Of a stretch of DNA of 64,000 nt, positions 36,315 through 45,434 are shown in pieces. The first letter of the stretch is position 1. The number at the start of each line of letters is the position of its first letter. The notes under the pieces are model-generated. The model was not told the origin of the DNA. It saw only the letters and a list, made by a program, of their open reading frames with translations, and did no database searches. Source of the stretch: Actinomadura violacea (GTDB lineage: Bacteria; Actinomycetota; Actinomycetes; Streptosporangiales; Streptosporangiaceae). Location of the stretch: assembly GCF_017573465.1 (NCBI RefSeq), contig NZ_JAGEPF010000008.1, positions 62,001 to 126,000 of the forward strand, in the 5' to 3' direction. The position numbers and the translations under genes were made by a program.

Positions 36315-38054
36315 TCAGGGGCGCGGGGCGCCCTCGCCGCGGGTGACGGCGGCGGCGTAGCGCGGCTCGGCGCGCAGCAGGTCGCGGTGCGCGCCCTCGG
36401 CGACGACCCGCCCGTCCTCGACGAACGCGACGTGCGCGGCGCGGTCCAGCATCAGCGGGCTGGTCGTGCACACGACCGTGGTGCGGCCGGCGCGGGCCTC
36501 GCCGAGCCGCTCGGCGATGCGGGCCTCGGTGTGCGCGTCGACGGCGCTGGTCGGCTCGACCAGGACGAGCACCTCGGGGTCGGCGGCGAGCGCGCGGGCC
36601 AGCCGGAGCCGCTGCCGCTGCCCGCCGGAGAACTCCCGTCCCGCCTCGGCGACGTGCCGGTCCAGGCCGGACGCGGCGGCGATGTCCTCGGCGGACGCCG
36701 CGCGCAGCGCCGCGTCCAGGACGGCCGGCGGCGTGCCGGGCGGCGCGAGGGCCTCGGCGAGGGGGCCGGCGAACAGCCGGTCCTCGTTGACCGCGACCAG
36801 GACGCGCCGGCGCAGCCCGGCGACCTCGCGCAGCGGGACGCCGGCGAAGTCGACGTCGCCGGGCGCGTACCGGCCGAGCCGGTCGGCGATGGCCTGCGCG
36901 TCGCGCGGCTGCGCGGCGGCGACCGCGGTGACCCGGCCGGGCCGCACCACCAGGCCGGAGGCGATGTCGACGAGCTCGGCGGGCCCGGCCGGGCGGGCGG
37001 TGCCGCGGTCGGGTTCCGGCTCCAGGTCGAGCAGCCGGACGACCCGCCGCGCCGCCACCAGCCCCTTGGTGACCTTGCTGGCGGCCTCGCCGATCGTCCG
37101 CAGCGGGACGATCAGGAACACCGCGTAGCCGTAGCAGGACACGAGGTCGCCGACGCCGATCTCGCCGCGCGCCACGTAGTGCGCGCCGGCCCAGGTCACG
37201 GCGGCGATCAGCAGGCCGGGCAGGAGCACCTCGGCCCCGGAGATCCGGGACTCGGCGCGGGCGGCGGCGACGCCGGCGTCGCGGACCCGGCCGGACAGGG
37301 CGCGGTAGCGGCCGGAGAACAGCCGCTCGCCGCCGATGCCGCGCAGGATCCGCAGCCCCTCGACGAGGTCGGTGGCGCGGCCGTTCAGCTCGCCGACCAG
37401 TTCCCGATGGGCCTCCTCGCGCTCGCGGAACGGGCGCAGCAGCGGGGCCGCGAGCAGCAGCACGAGCGGGACGCCGAGCAGCACGATCAGCCCGAGTTTC
37501 GGCGCGGTCGCGAGCAGCACGGCCGCGACCACGACGATCGCGACGACGGCGCCGGAGCCGCGGCAGATGATGTCGATGACGTCGCCGAGGTGCGCGACGT
37601 CGGACAGGCCGATGCTGACGACCTCGCCCGCGCCGAGCCGCTTCGGCAGCGTCGCGCCGAGCCGGGTCGCGTGCCGGGTGACGATCTGCACGGTCCGGTA
37701 GGCCGACGACAGCCACAGGAACACCGCGCGCCGGTGCCGGAGGACGCCGGTCAGTGCCTGGACGCCGCCGAGGGCGAGCAGCACGCCCGTCCAGGCGAGC
37801 AGCGCCGTGTCGTCGCGGCCGGCGACGCCGTCGCCGATGGCGCGGCCGATCGCGGCGGGCATGAGCGCCTGGCTGAGCATCCAGCCGACGCCGAGCAGGC
37901 CGCCGGCGAGCACGCCCCGCCACTCGGCGCGCAGCAGCCACAGCAGGAACCCGGCGGGTGATCTGTGGTCGGGGCTGCCCGGATCTTTCTCCGGCAACGG
38001 TTTCACCGGACGAAGATATGCGGCGAGAGGCCGCGAGTTCGAACGATTTTTCAT
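36315..38054 (-). CDS. ABC exporter half with degenerate Walker A, Walker B and H-loop
   Basis: 579 residues from the ATG at 38,054 (an open frame continues upstream to 38,138 without a ribosome site). Six TM segments are followed by an NBD in which Walker A is replaced by AVAAAQPRDAQAIAD, Walker B reads VLVLVEPT (catalytic Glu kept, the preceding Asp lost) and the H-loop reads VVCTTS instead of a His. Signature FSGGQRQRLRL is canonical. It cannot hydrolyse ATP at its own site but supplies the signature to its partner's good site. Confidence 0.9.
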   Translation of the reverse strand: MKNRSNSRPLAAYLRPVKPLPEKDPGSPDHRSPAGFLLWLLRAEWRGVLAGGLLGVGWMLSQALMPAAIGRAIGDGVAGRDDTALLAWTGVLLALGGVQALTGVLRHRRAVFLWLSSAYRTVQIVTRHATRLGATLPKRLGAGEVVSIGLSDVAHLGDVIDIICRGSGAVVAIVVVAAVLLATAPKLGLIVLLGVPLVLLLAAPLLRPFREREEAHRELVGELNGRATDLVEGLRILRGIGGERLFSGRYRALSGRVRDAGVAAARAESRISGAEVLLPGLLIAAVTWAGAHYVARGEIGVGDLVSCYGYAVFLIVPLRTIGEAASKVTKGLVAARRVVRLLDLEPEPDRGTARPAGPAELVDIASGLVVRPGRVTAVAAAQPRDAQAIADRLGRYAPGDVDFAGVPLREVAGLRRRVLVAVNEDRLFAGPLAEALAPPGTPPAVLDAALRAASAEDIAAASGLDRHVAEAGREFSGGQRQRLRLARALAADPEVLVLVEPTSAVDAHTEARIAERLGEARAGRTTVVCTTSPLMLDRAAHVAFVEDGRVVAEGAHRDLLRAEPRYAAAVTRGEGAPRP

Positions 38055-38344
38055 CCCGCGCCGACCGCCCGTAAGGCCCGGGTCAGCGCCGCCGGGCGGG
38101 TTCGCGGGCCGTCCGTAACCCGCCCCGCGGACGATCACAGGGGTGCGCCCGGACGGGCGGACGCGCTAAGGTCGGAGGGCACGGAGCGAGGTCCCTCCCG
38201 CTCCTCGAGCCGGGACTCCGGCGGCTACGCAGATGCCGCTCCCCCGGTGCGGTCCGGCCCCGACGTCCTGCGCACCGCAGGAATAACCGGAACGGTCCGG
38301 CCGTTGCCAGTGCCGTCGCCAGCCCCGACTTTTCCGGAAGCTTA

Positions 38345-39565
38345 GTGAGCACTATCAGTCACCAGACGCATCCCTTCACGCCAGGGGCCGAGGACAGGGT
38401 CGACCTGCTCCTCATCGACGACGACCCCGCCGACGTGCTGATGGTCGAGAAGATGCTCGCCGACAGCGGTCTGGACGCGCTGATCACCGTCGCGGCGGAC
38501 CTGCCGACCGCGCGCCGCCGGCTGACCCGCCGCACGCAGTGCATCGTCGTCGACCTGTCGGCGCCCGGCATCGACCGGCTGGACGGGCTGCGGCAGGTGC
38601 TGGACATGTCCGGGACGGCCGCGGTGGTGGTGCTGACCGGGCTGGACGACGCGGGCCTCGGCGTCCGCGCGGTCGCCGCCGGAGCCGAGGACTACCTGGT
38701 CAAGCAGGAGGTCGACGGCCCGCTGCTGGCCCGCGCGGTGCGCTATGCCATAGAGCGCAAGAGGTCGGAGGAGACCGAGCGGCGGCTGGTGGAGGCGCGC
38801 ATCCTCGGCCGCGAGAACGCGCGGCTGGAGCGCGGGCTGCTGCCCGTCCCGCTGATCGACGACCCGTCGCTGCGGCACCACACCCGCTACCGGCCCGGCC
38901 GGCGGCGGGCGCTGCTCGGCGGCGACTTCTACGACACGGTGCAGACCGAGGGCGGCGCCGTCCACCTGATGATCGGCGACGTGTGCGGGCACGGCCCGGA
39001 CGAGGCGGCGCTCGGCGTGCAGCTGCGGATGGCGTGGCGGACGCTGGTGCTGGCCGGGCACACCGGCGAGCAGCTGCTCGGCACGCTGGACACCGTCCTC
39101 GGGCACGAGCGGCGCAGCGAGGAGATCTTCACCACCCTCTGCATGATCACGATCGCGCCGTCGCGGCGGACCGCGCGGATGCACCTGGCGGGGCATCCGG
39201 CGCCGCTGCTGTTCCGCGAGGGCGCGGGCGGCGGCTCGGAGGTCGCGGCGCTGCCGGAGTACGCGCACGGCCCGGCGCTCGGCCTGGTGCCGGGCGCGGA
39301 GTGGCCGACGACGGAGATCGACCTCGGCGAGTCGTGGGGGCTGATGCTCTACACCGACGGGCTGATCGAGGGGCGGGTCGGCGCGGGCTCGGCGCGGCTC
39401 GGCACCGACGGGCTGGTCGGGCTGGCGCGCGAGGCGCGCGGCCGGGGCGCGTCCGGGCGGTCGCTGATCGACGAGCTGGTGACCGAGGTGGAGAACCTCA
39501 ACGGGGACGCCCTGACCGACGACCTGGCGGTGCTGCTGCTGTCCCGGCAGGCCACCGCGTCGTGA
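38345..39565 (+). CDS. Response regulator fused to a SpoIIE/PP2C-type phosphatase
   Basis: 406 residues. The receiver domain (LLLIDDDPADVLMVEKML, phosphoacceptor region IVVDLSAPG, and VVVLTGLDD, EDYLVKQE) is followed by a helical linker and a SpoIIE phosphatase (DLMIGDVCGHGPDEAAL, TTLCMITI, AGHPAPLL, MLYTDGLIEGR). Such RsbU/RsbP-like proteins dephosphorylate an STAS anti-anti-sigma partner and so activate a stress sigma factor. GTG start with GGAAG six bases upstream. The STAS gene at 45.4-45.9 kb lacks the phosphorylatable Ser, so it is probably not its substrate. Confidence 0.92.
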   Translation: MSTISHQTHPFTPGAEDRVDLLLIDDDPADVLMVEKMLADSGLDALITVAADLPTARRRLTRRTQCIVVDLSAPGIDRLDGLRQVLDMSGTAAVVVLTGLDDAGLGVRAVAAGAEDYLVKQEVDGPLLARAVRYAIERKRSEETERRLVEARILGRENARLERGLLPVPLIDDPSLRHHTRYRPGRRRALLGGDFYDTVQTEGGAVHLMIGDVCGHGPDEAALGVQLRMAWRTLVLAGHTGEQLLGTLDTVLGHERRSEEIFTTLCMITIAPSRRTARMHLAGHPAPLLFREGAGGGSEVAALPEYAHGPALGLVPGAEWPTTEIDLGESWGLMLYTDGLIEGRVGAGSARLGTDGLVGLAREARGRGASGRSLIDELVTEVENLNGDALTDDLAVLLLSRQATAS

Positions 39566-39751
39566 TCTTCGTCACGGCGGCGTCCTGACGCACACCCGGC
39601 GGCGCGCGGTCAATGTCGTCTGGGTCACTGCGAGGGCGAGTTCCCGTACGCTCTGTGAAGTCACTCACGATCATCGAGGGCCCGTGGCGCGGGGAGGCCC
39701 GCCCCGGCTCGGTTCATAGCCTGCGGCTATCGGATTGAGTGCGCTGATGAC

Positions 39752-39780
39752 TTGGCGCTCTTGTCCAAATTGGACATAAC
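39752..39780 (+). promoter_or_regulatory. Candidate promoter and operator of sdhCAB
   Basis: TTGGCG (39,752-39,757), a 17-base spacer and CATAAC (39,775-39,780) form a plausible promoter. The spacer holds a perfect dyad TGTCCAAATTGGACA (39,762-39,776), arms of seven bases around one central base. The transcription start would lie next to the GTG at 39,790, so the message may be nearly leaderless. The regulator is unknown. Confidence 0.5.
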
Positions 39781-39789
39781 GTTCGCCGC

Positions 39790-40479
39790 GTGGCTATAGC
39801 GATACCTGCGATCTATCGATCGACCGTCGGCAAGAAGGCCGTCATGGCCGTGACCGGCGCAGTCCTGGTGCTGTTCCTGATCGCGCACATGATCGGAAAC
39901 CTGAAGATCTTCCTCGGCGAGGGGGACTTCGACCACTACGCGCACTGGCTGCGCACGATAGGCGAGCCCGCCCTCCCGCACCGGGTGCTGCTGACGATCG
40001 TCGAGATCGTGCTGACGGTCTCGGTCGTCCTGCACATCTGGTCGGCGGTGTCGCTCGGCAAGCGCGCCGCGCACGCGCGGCCCGTGAAGTACCAGTCGAA
40101 GAAGAAGTCGCACGCGCAGGGCTACGCCACGCACACCATGCGGTACGGCGGCATCATCGTCGCGCTGTTCATCATCTGGCACCTGCTGGACCTCACCTTC
40201 TTCGCGGTGAACCCGCTGGGCTCCGACGCCACCCCCTACGACCGCGTCATCGCCGACTTCGACGGCTCCCGCTGGTACATCACCATCTGGTACGTCCTGG
40301 CGGTCCTGCTGGTCGGCCTGCACCTCAACCACGGCATCTGGAGCGCGTTCCAGACCCTCGGCCTGCGCAGCCCGCGCAGCAACGGCGCGCTGCGCGCCCT
40401 CGCGGGCGGCGTCGCCGGCGTGGTGACCCTCGGCTTCATCGCCGTCCCGATCTCCGTCACCTTCGGATGGGTGAGCTGA
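39790..40479 (+). CDS. sdhC: Succinate dehydrogenase cytochrome b subunit
   Basis: 229 residues with five hydrophobic segments and conserved histidines ([42 protein letters not shown]) that would bind haem b and quinone. One fused membrane anchor of this type, instead of separate SdhC and SdhD, is typical of actinobacterial and Bacillus-type complexes. It anchors SdhAB to the membrane. One base separates it from the next gene; the GTG start lacks a clear ribosome site. Confidence 0.92.
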   Translation: MAIAIPAIYRSTVGKKAVMAVTGAVLVLFLIAHMIGNLKIFLGEGDFDHYAHWLRTIGEPALPHRVLLTIVEIVLTVSVVLHIWSAVSLGKRAAHARPVKYQSKKKSHAQGYATHTMRYGGIIVALFIIWHLLDLTFFAVNPLGSDATPYDRVIADFDGSRWYITIWYVLAVLLVGLHLNHGIWSAFQTLGLRSPRSNGALRALAGGVAGVVTLGFIAVPISVTFGWVS

Positions 40480-40480
40480 C

Positions 40481-42418
40481 ATGAGCGACAGCTTCTACAA
40501 GTCCGGCGAGCCGGTCGTCGACGGCAAGGCGCCCAAGGGCCCCATCGAGGACCGCTGGACGACGCGCAAGTTCGAGGCCAAGCAGGTCAACCCGGCCAAC
40601 AAGCGCAAGAAGAAGATCATCATCATCGGCACCGGGCTGGCGGGCGGCTCGGCCGGCGCCACCCTCGGCGAGGCCGGCTACCACGTCCAGCAGTTCTGCT
40701 TCCAGGACAGCCCGCGCCGCGCCCACTCGATCGCCGCGCAGGGCGGCATCAACGCCGCGAAGAACTACCGCAACGACGGCGACAGCGTCTACCGGCTGTT
40801 CTACGAGACGGTCAAGGGCGGCGACTTCCGGTCCCGCGAGTCCAACGTGTACCGGCTCGCCGACATCTCCCGGCAGATCATCGACCAGTGCGTCGCGCAG
40901 GGCGTCCCGTTCGCCCGCGAGTACGGCGGCCTGCTCGACAACCGCTCGTTCGGCGGCACGCAGGTGTCCCGCACGTTCTACGCCCGCGGCCAGACGGGCC
41001 AGCAGCTGCTGCTCGGCGCCTACCAGGCGCTGATGCGCCAGGTCGACGCCGGGAACGTGGAGCTGTACCCGCGGCACGAGATGCTCGACCTGATCATGGA
41101 GGACGGCCGGGCGCGCGGCGTCGTCGTCCGCAACCTGATCGACGGCGAGATCAAGCACTACACCGCCGACGCGGTCGTGCTGGCGTCCGGCGGCTACGGC
41201 AACGTGTACTTCCTGTCCACCAACGCGATGGGCTCGAACGTCACCGCGTCCTGGCGCGCGCACCGGCACGGCGCCCTGTTCGCCAACCCGTGCTACACCC
41301 AGATCCACCCGACCTGCATCCCGGTCAGCGGCGACCACCAGTCCAAGCTGACGCTGATGTCGGAGTCGCTGCGCAACGACGGCCGCGTCTGGGTGCCGAA
41401 GAAGGGCGGCGACACCCGCAGGCCGTCCGACATCCCCGAGGACGAGCGCGACTACTACCTGGAGCGCATCTACCCGTCCTTCGGCAACCTGGTGCCGCGC
41501 GACATCGCCTCCCGCGCCGCCAAGAACGTCTGCGACGAGGGACGCGGCGTCGGCCCCGGCGGCCTCGGCGTCTACCTCGACTTCGCCGACGCGATCGAGC
41601 GGCTCGGCCGCGACAAGGTCGAGGCCAAGTACGGCAACCTCTTCGAGATGTACGAGCGCATCACCGGCGAGAACCCGTACGACACGCCGATGCGCATCTA
41701 CCCGGCCGTGCACTACACGATGGGCGGGCTGTGGGTCGACTACGACCTGGAGTCGACCATCCCGGGCCTGTTCGTGATCGGCGAGGCGAACTTCTCCGAC
41801 CACGGCGCGAACCGGCTCGGCGCGTCCGCGCTGATGCAGGGCCTCGCCGACGGCTACTTCGTGCTGCCGAACACCATCAACGACTACATCGCCCGCAACG
41901 CGCTCCCGCCCGTCGACGAGAAGAACATCGCCGCGGCCGAGGAGCGGGTCGCGTCCCGCATCGAGAAGTTCCTGTCGATCGACGGGGACCGCTCGGTCGA
42001 CTCCTTCCACCGCGAGCTCGGCCACATCATGTGGGAGTACTGCGGCATGGAGCGCACCGAGGAGGGCCTGCGCAAGGCGCTGGAGCTCATCCCGGCGCTG
42101 CACGAGGAGTTCTGGAAGCGCGTCAAGGTCACCGGCAAGGGCGAGGAGCTGAACCAGCAGCTCGAGAAGGCCGGCCGGGTCGCCGACTTCTTCGAGCTCG
42201 CCGAGCTGATGGTGATCGACGCCCTGCACCGCACCGAGTCCTGCGGCGGCCACTTCCGCGCCGAGAGCCAGGACGAGGACGGCGAGGCCAAGCGCGACGA
42301 CGACAACTTCGGCTACGTCGCCGCCTGGGAATGGGCCGGCGAGGGCGAGCAGCCCGTCCTCCACAAGGAGGACCTGAACTTCGAATACGTCCACCCGACG
42401 CAGAGGTCGTACAAGTAA
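40481..42418 (+). CDS. sdhA: Succinate dehydrogenase flavoprotein subunit
   Basis: 645 residues. FAD-binding [17 protein letters not shown], the covalent-FAD histidine at [11 protein letters not shown] (His82), active-site region [27 protein letters not shown] and [16 protein letters not shown] are all present. It oxidises succinate to fumarate with electrons passing to SdhB. AATTC-free ribosome spacing, start ATG one base after sdhC stop. Followed after two bases by sdhB. Confidence 0.95.
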   Translation: MSDSFYKSGEPVVDGKAPKGPIEDRWTTRKFEAKQVNPANKRKKKIIIIGTGLAGGSAGATLGEAGYHVQQFCFQDSPRRAHSIAAQGGINAAKNYRNDGDSVYRLFYETVKGGDFRSRESNVYRLADISRQIIDQCVAQGVPFAREYGGLLDNRSFGGTQVSRTFYARGQTGQQLLLGAYQALMRQVDAGNVELYPRHEMLDLIMEDGRARGVVVRNLIDGEIKHYTADAVVLASGGYGNVYFLSTNAMGSNVTASWRAHRHGALFANPCYTQIHPTCIPVSGDHQSKLTLMSESLRNDGRVWVPKKGGDTRRPSDIPEDERDYYLERIYPSFGNLVPRDIASRAAKNVCDEGRGVGPGGLGVYLDFADAIERLGRDKVEAKYGNLFEMYERITGENPYDTPMRIYPAVHYTMGGLWVDYDLESTIPGLFVIGEANFSDHGANRLGASALMQGLADGYFVLPNTINDYIARNALPPVDEKNIAAAEERVASRIEKFLSIDGDRSVDSFHRELGHIMWEYCGMERTEEGLRKALELIPALHEEFWKRVKVTGKGEELNQQLEKAGRVADFFELAELMVIDALHRTESCGGHFRAESQDEDGEAKRDDDNFGYVAAWEWAGEGEQPVLHKEDLNFEYVHPTQRSYK

Positions 42419-42420
42419 TC

Positions 42421-43173
42421 ATGAAGCTCACACTGCGCGTCTGGCGCCAGAGCGGCCCCCAGGACAAGGGGAAGATGGTCGAGTACAGGCTCGACGACAT
42501 CTCCCCGGACGCCTCGTTCCTGGAGATGCTGGACGTCCTCAACGAGAAGCTCATCGCCGACGGCGGCGAGCCGGTGGCGTTCGACCACGACTGCCGCGAG
42601 GGCATCTGCGGCATGTGCTCGCTGGTCATCAACGGGACCCCGCACGGCCCCGAGGAGCGCACCACCACCTGCCAGCTGCACATGCGCAAGTTCAAGGACG
42701 GCGAGGTCATCGACGTCGAGCCGTGGCGCGCCAAGGCGTTCCCGGTCGTCAAGGACCTGGTGGTGGACCGCTCCGCGTTCGACCGGATCATCCAGGCGGG
42801 CGGCTACATCACCGCGCCGACCGGCACCGCCCCGGAGGCGCACTCCACGCCCGTGCCGAAGCCGGACGCCGACCGCGCGTTCGAGGCCGCCGAGTGCATC
42901 GGCTGCGGCGCCTGCGTCGCGGCGTGCCCGAACGGCTCGGCGTCGCTGTTCCTCGGCGCGAAGGTCACCCACCTCGGCCTGATGCCGCAGGGCCAGCCGG
43001 AGCGCTGGGACCGCGTCGTGTCGATGCTGGACACCCACGACGACGAGGGCTTCGGCGGCTGCACGAACACCGGCGAGTGCACCGTCGCGTGCCCGAAGGG
43101 CATCCCGCTCGACGTGATCGGCAGCCTGAACCGCGACTACCTGAAGGCGACGGCCGGCGGCAAGAAGCGCTGA
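42421..43173 (+). CDS. sdhB: Succinate dehydrogenase iron-sulfur subunit
   Basis: 250 residues. The N-terminal [2Fe-2S] domain has [15 protein letters not shown] plus a later Cys (TTTCQLHM), and the C-terminal domain has [15 protein letters not shown] and [16 protein letters not shown] for the [4Fe-4S] and [3Fe-4S] clusters. Electrons run from FAD through these clusters to quinone. Its ATG sits two bases past sdhA stop (TAATCATG). The open frame extends far upstream as a shadow, so the start rests on family length. Confidence 0.95.
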   Translation: MKLTLRVWRQSGPQDKGKMVEYRLDDISPDASFLEMLDVLNEKLIADGGEPVAFDHDCREGICGMCSLVINGTPHGPEERTTTCQLHMRKFKDGEVIDVEPWRAKAFPVVKDLVVDRSAFDRIIQAGGYITAPTGTAPEAHSTPVPKPDADRAFEAAECIGCGACVAACPNGSASLFLGAKVTHLGLMPQGQPERWDRVVSMLDTHDDEGFGGCTNTGECTVACPKGIPLDVIGSLNRDYLKATAGGKKR

Positions 43174-43189
43174 CGGTTTCCCCAGGCCA

Positions 43190-43219
43190 CGGCCCCGCTC
43201 GGAGTACCGGGCGGGGCCG
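43190..43219 (+). terminator. Terminator after sdhB
   Basis: CGGCCCCGCTCGG (43,190-43,202) pairs with CCGGGCGGGGCCG (43,207-43,219) with one G-T wobble and a four-base loop, followed by CTCTAATCTT. It ends the sdhCAB transcript. Confidence 0.8.
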
Positions 43220-43234
43220 CTCTAATCTTGGCGC

Positions 43235-43981
43235 ATGACGATTACCCTGGTCCCCTACCACCAGGACGAGCGCCTGCCCGGCGCGACGTTCCCGCTCCCC
43301 GAGGCCGAGGTGGTCACGGTCGCCCGCGAGTTCCCCGAGGGCGACGTGTGGACGCGGATCGCCGCGCTCTACGAACCGGTCGCCGCCGAGGTCGCCGCGC
43401 AGGTCGCGGACGGAAAGGTCCCGTCGGTGGTCTCCGGTGACTGCCTGGTCTCCGAGGCCGTCCTCGCGGGCGCGCAGCGCGCCGGGGTGGACGCCTCGAT
43501 CGTGTGGTTCGACGCGCACGGCGACGTCCAGACGCCGGAGACGTCCACGTCCGGGTACATCGGCGGGATGCCGCTGCGGCAGATCCTCGGCGACCACCCC
43601 GAGCTGCTGGCGTCGCGGCTGGGCCTGCGCCCGCTGCCGGAGGACCGGGCCGTCCTGGTGGACGCCCGGGACCTCGACCCGGCCGAGGCCGAGTTCCTCG
43701 CCTCCTCGCGGGTGCGGCGCTGCTCGGTGGACGACATCGACCTGCCGGACGGTCCGCTCGTCCTGCACGTCGACGTGGACGTGGTCGACAAGGCGGACCT
43801 GCCGGGCCTGAAGTTCCCCGTCGGCGGCGGCCCGTCGTTCGACGCCGTGGTGGCGGCCGTGCAGCGGGTGAAGGCGACCGGCCGCGTCGCCGCCGTCGAC
43901 ATCGCGTGCCCGTGGCATCCGCCGCGGCCTGGCGACGACGACGTCCGCGCCCGCCTGCTGGCCGCGCTGCTGGCTTCCTGA
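43235..43981 (+). CDS. Arginase/agmatinase-family ureohydrolase
   Basis: 248 residues. Metal-binding motifs SGDCLVSE, WFDAHGDVQTP and HVDVDVVDKADLPG are in order, all typical of binuclear-Mn ureohydrolases. It is shorter than classical arginases (~300), and the final motif is followed by a Pro-rich end. It hydrolyses a guanidino compound (arginine, agmatine or formiminoglutamate) to urea or formamide. A Rho-independent terminator after sdhB separates it, so it has its own transcript. Confidence 0.85.
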   Translation: MTITLVPYHQDERLPGATFPLPEAEVVTVAREFPEGDVWTRIAALYEPVAAEVAAQVADGKVPSVVSGDCLVSEAVLAGAQRAGVDASIVWFDAHGDVQTPETSTSGYIGGMPLRQILGDHPELLASRLGLRPLPEDRAVLVDARDLDPAEAEFLASSRVRRCSVDDIDLPDGPLVLHVDVDVVDKADLPGLKFPVGGGPSFDAVVAAVQRVKATGRVAAVDIACPWHPPRPGDDDVRARLLAALLAS

Positions 43982-44033
43982 CCCGTCCCGAAAGCACCGT
44001 CCGGCGGCGCCCGGTGCACTAGCATCACGCTCA

Positions 44034-44063
44034 ATGCACGTGCATAAGGAGTGTGCATATGCA
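44034..44063 (+). promoter_or_regulatory. Two TGCA-NN-TGCA palindromes around a ribosome site
   Basis: ATGCACGTGCAT (44,034-44,045) and TGCATATGCA (44,054-44,063) are perfect dyads whose centres are 19 bases apart. AAGGAG (44,046-44,051) lies between them. They may be an operator pair, or in RNA the arms may pair (ATGCAC with GTGCAT) with AAGGAG in the loop and so control translation. Confidence 0.5.
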
Positions 44064-44820
44064 TGAGCACATGCCGGGCGTTCCGGCGAAATCACTCGCG
44101 GTGCACCGGGCGCTCCTCTGCGTGGACGTCGAGAGCTACGGCGGACGGGCGAACTGGGACCAGCTCGCCGTGCGCGCCGGACTGTTCGACGCCCTCGACG
44201 CGGCGCTCGCCGAGTCCGGCGTGCCCGCGCACTGGCGCACGTGCGAGGACCGGGGCGACGGGGCCCTGGTCCTCGTCACGCCGGAGGTGCCCAAGGAGCG
44301 CCTCGCCGGGCCGTTCCCCGAGCACCTGGCGGCCCGCATCGAACGGCACAACGCCGCCGCCGAGCCCGGCGCGCGGATCCGGCTGCGCGCCGCCCTGCAC
44401 GCCGGCGAGGTGCACTACGACGACCGCGGTGTCGCGGGCACCGCGGTCAACGTCGCGTTCCGGCTGCTGGAGGCGGCACCGCTCAAGGCCGCCCTGCGCA
44501 CCTCGCCGGGCGTTCTCGCCGTGATCGCGTCCGACTGGATCTACCAGGAGGTCGTCCAGCAGAACCGCACCTGCCGCGCCGCCGCCTACCAGCGCGTCCG
44601 CGTCTCGGTGAAGGAGACGCGGGCGCCCGCCTGGGTCCGGTCACTGCCCGCCGGGCCCGCCGCCGAGATGCCGGTGGCGGCCGCCGCCCCGGTCGGCGGA
44701 GCGGTGCGCCGCTCCCCCGCACGCGCGCGCCGTCCCGCCGCCCGCCCGTCCGCCCCGCGCGGCCCGGCGCGGGAACGGGCCCGGCTGGACCCCGGCGACC
44801 CGGGCGGACCGGTCGGGTGA
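44059..44820 (+). CDS. Degenerate class III nucleotide cyclase-like protein
   Basis: 253 residues. The ATG at 44,059 is preferred over a GTG at 44,053 because AAGGAG is seven bases away from it. ALLCVDVESYGGRANWDQLAVRAGLFDALDAAL, EDRGDGALVLV and LHAGEVHYDDRGVAGTAVNVAFRLLEAAPLK match the cyclase fold seen in many actinobacterial regulators (adenylate/guanylate cyclase homologues). The second metal Asp is present in DRGDG, but the usual Asn/Arg transition-state residues look changed, so activity is uncertain. The C-terminal ~70 residues are Pro/Arg/Ala-rich. Confidence 0.72.
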   Translation: MHEHMPGVPAKSLAVHRALLCVDVESYGGRANWDQLAVRAGLFDALDAALAESGVPAHWRTCEDRGDGALVLVTPEVPKERLAGPFPEHLAARIERHNAAAEPGARIRLRAALHAGEVHYDDRGVAGTAVNVAFRLLEAAPLKAALRTSPGVLAVIASDWIYQEVVQQNRTCRAAAYQRVRVSVKETRAPAWVRSLPAGPAAEMPVAAAAPVGGAVRRSPARARRPAARPSAPRGPARERARLDPGDPGGPVG

Positions 44821-44883
44821 CGGATGCCCGGCCGGTCGGGCCGTTCCTAACGTTGGTCGCGTTCCCAGACGAAGGAGAAGGCG

Positions 44884-45414
44884 ATGAACGACAAGGAACT
44901 GGCGGGCCGGGTGGCGGAGCTGGCCGACCGGGCGGAGCTGACCGAGCTGGTCGCGCGGTTCTTCGGCTCGATCGACGACCGGCAGCGGGACGCCGGCGCC
45001 CACCCGTTCGACGAGGCGTGGGCGCGGGCGTTCTTCACCGAGGACGCCGAGTTCCGCTACCCCGTCGGCACCTACACCGGGCACGCCGCCGAGCTGATGG
45101 ACCTGACCATGGACAACTTCGGGCTGACCCAGCACCTCGCCGGCATCCCGGCGATCACCGTGGACGGCGACCGGGCGGCGGTGCGGTGGAGCGCCGTCCA
45201 CCACCATGTGCACCCGGCGTCCACGCAGGAGGCGCGCGGCGACCGCCTCGGTGAGACGTTCGTGTCGGGCGGGCACTACGACGCGGAGGCCGTCCGCACG
45301 CCGGACGGCTGGCGGTTCCGCGCGGTCTCGCTGTCGGTCGCGTGGACGACCGGCAAGCCGCCGCTGGTGCCGCCGGAGCGCCGCGAGGCCATGGCCCGCC
45401 TCGCCGCGTCCTGA
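44884..45414 (+). CDS. SnoaL/NTF2-like protein
   Basis: 176 residues. LADRAELTELVARFFGSID at the N-terminus, WARAFFTEDAEFRYPVGTYTGHAAELMDL and HYDAEAVRTPDGWRFRAVSLSVAWTTG are typical of the SnoaL-like NTF2 fold, which includes polyketide cyclases and small-molecule isomerases as well as many proteins with no known activity. GAAGGAGAAGGCG precedes the start. The neighbourhood offers no clue to a substrate. Confidence 0.85.
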   Translation: MNDKELAGRVAELADRAELTELVARFFGSIDDRQRDAGAHPFDEAWARAFFTEDAEFRYPVGTYTGHAAELMDLTMDNFGLTQHLAGIPAITVDGDRAAVRWSAVHHHVHPASTQEARGDRLGETFVSGGHYDAEAVRTPDGWRFRAVSLSVAWTTGKPPLVPPERREAMARLAAS

Positions 45415-45434
45415 ACGGGCACGTCCTGAACGGG

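Noticed and set aside
32311..37941. 1,876-codon open frame on the minus strand
   Set aside because: Arg/Pro/Ala-rich shadow of the ABC and S9 genes; no domain motif, no ribosome site, and the real frames carry clear motifs.
34554..37961. 1,135-codon plus-strand open frame
   Set aside because: Shadow of the ABC exporter pair; composition is typical of antisense frames in high-GC DNA.
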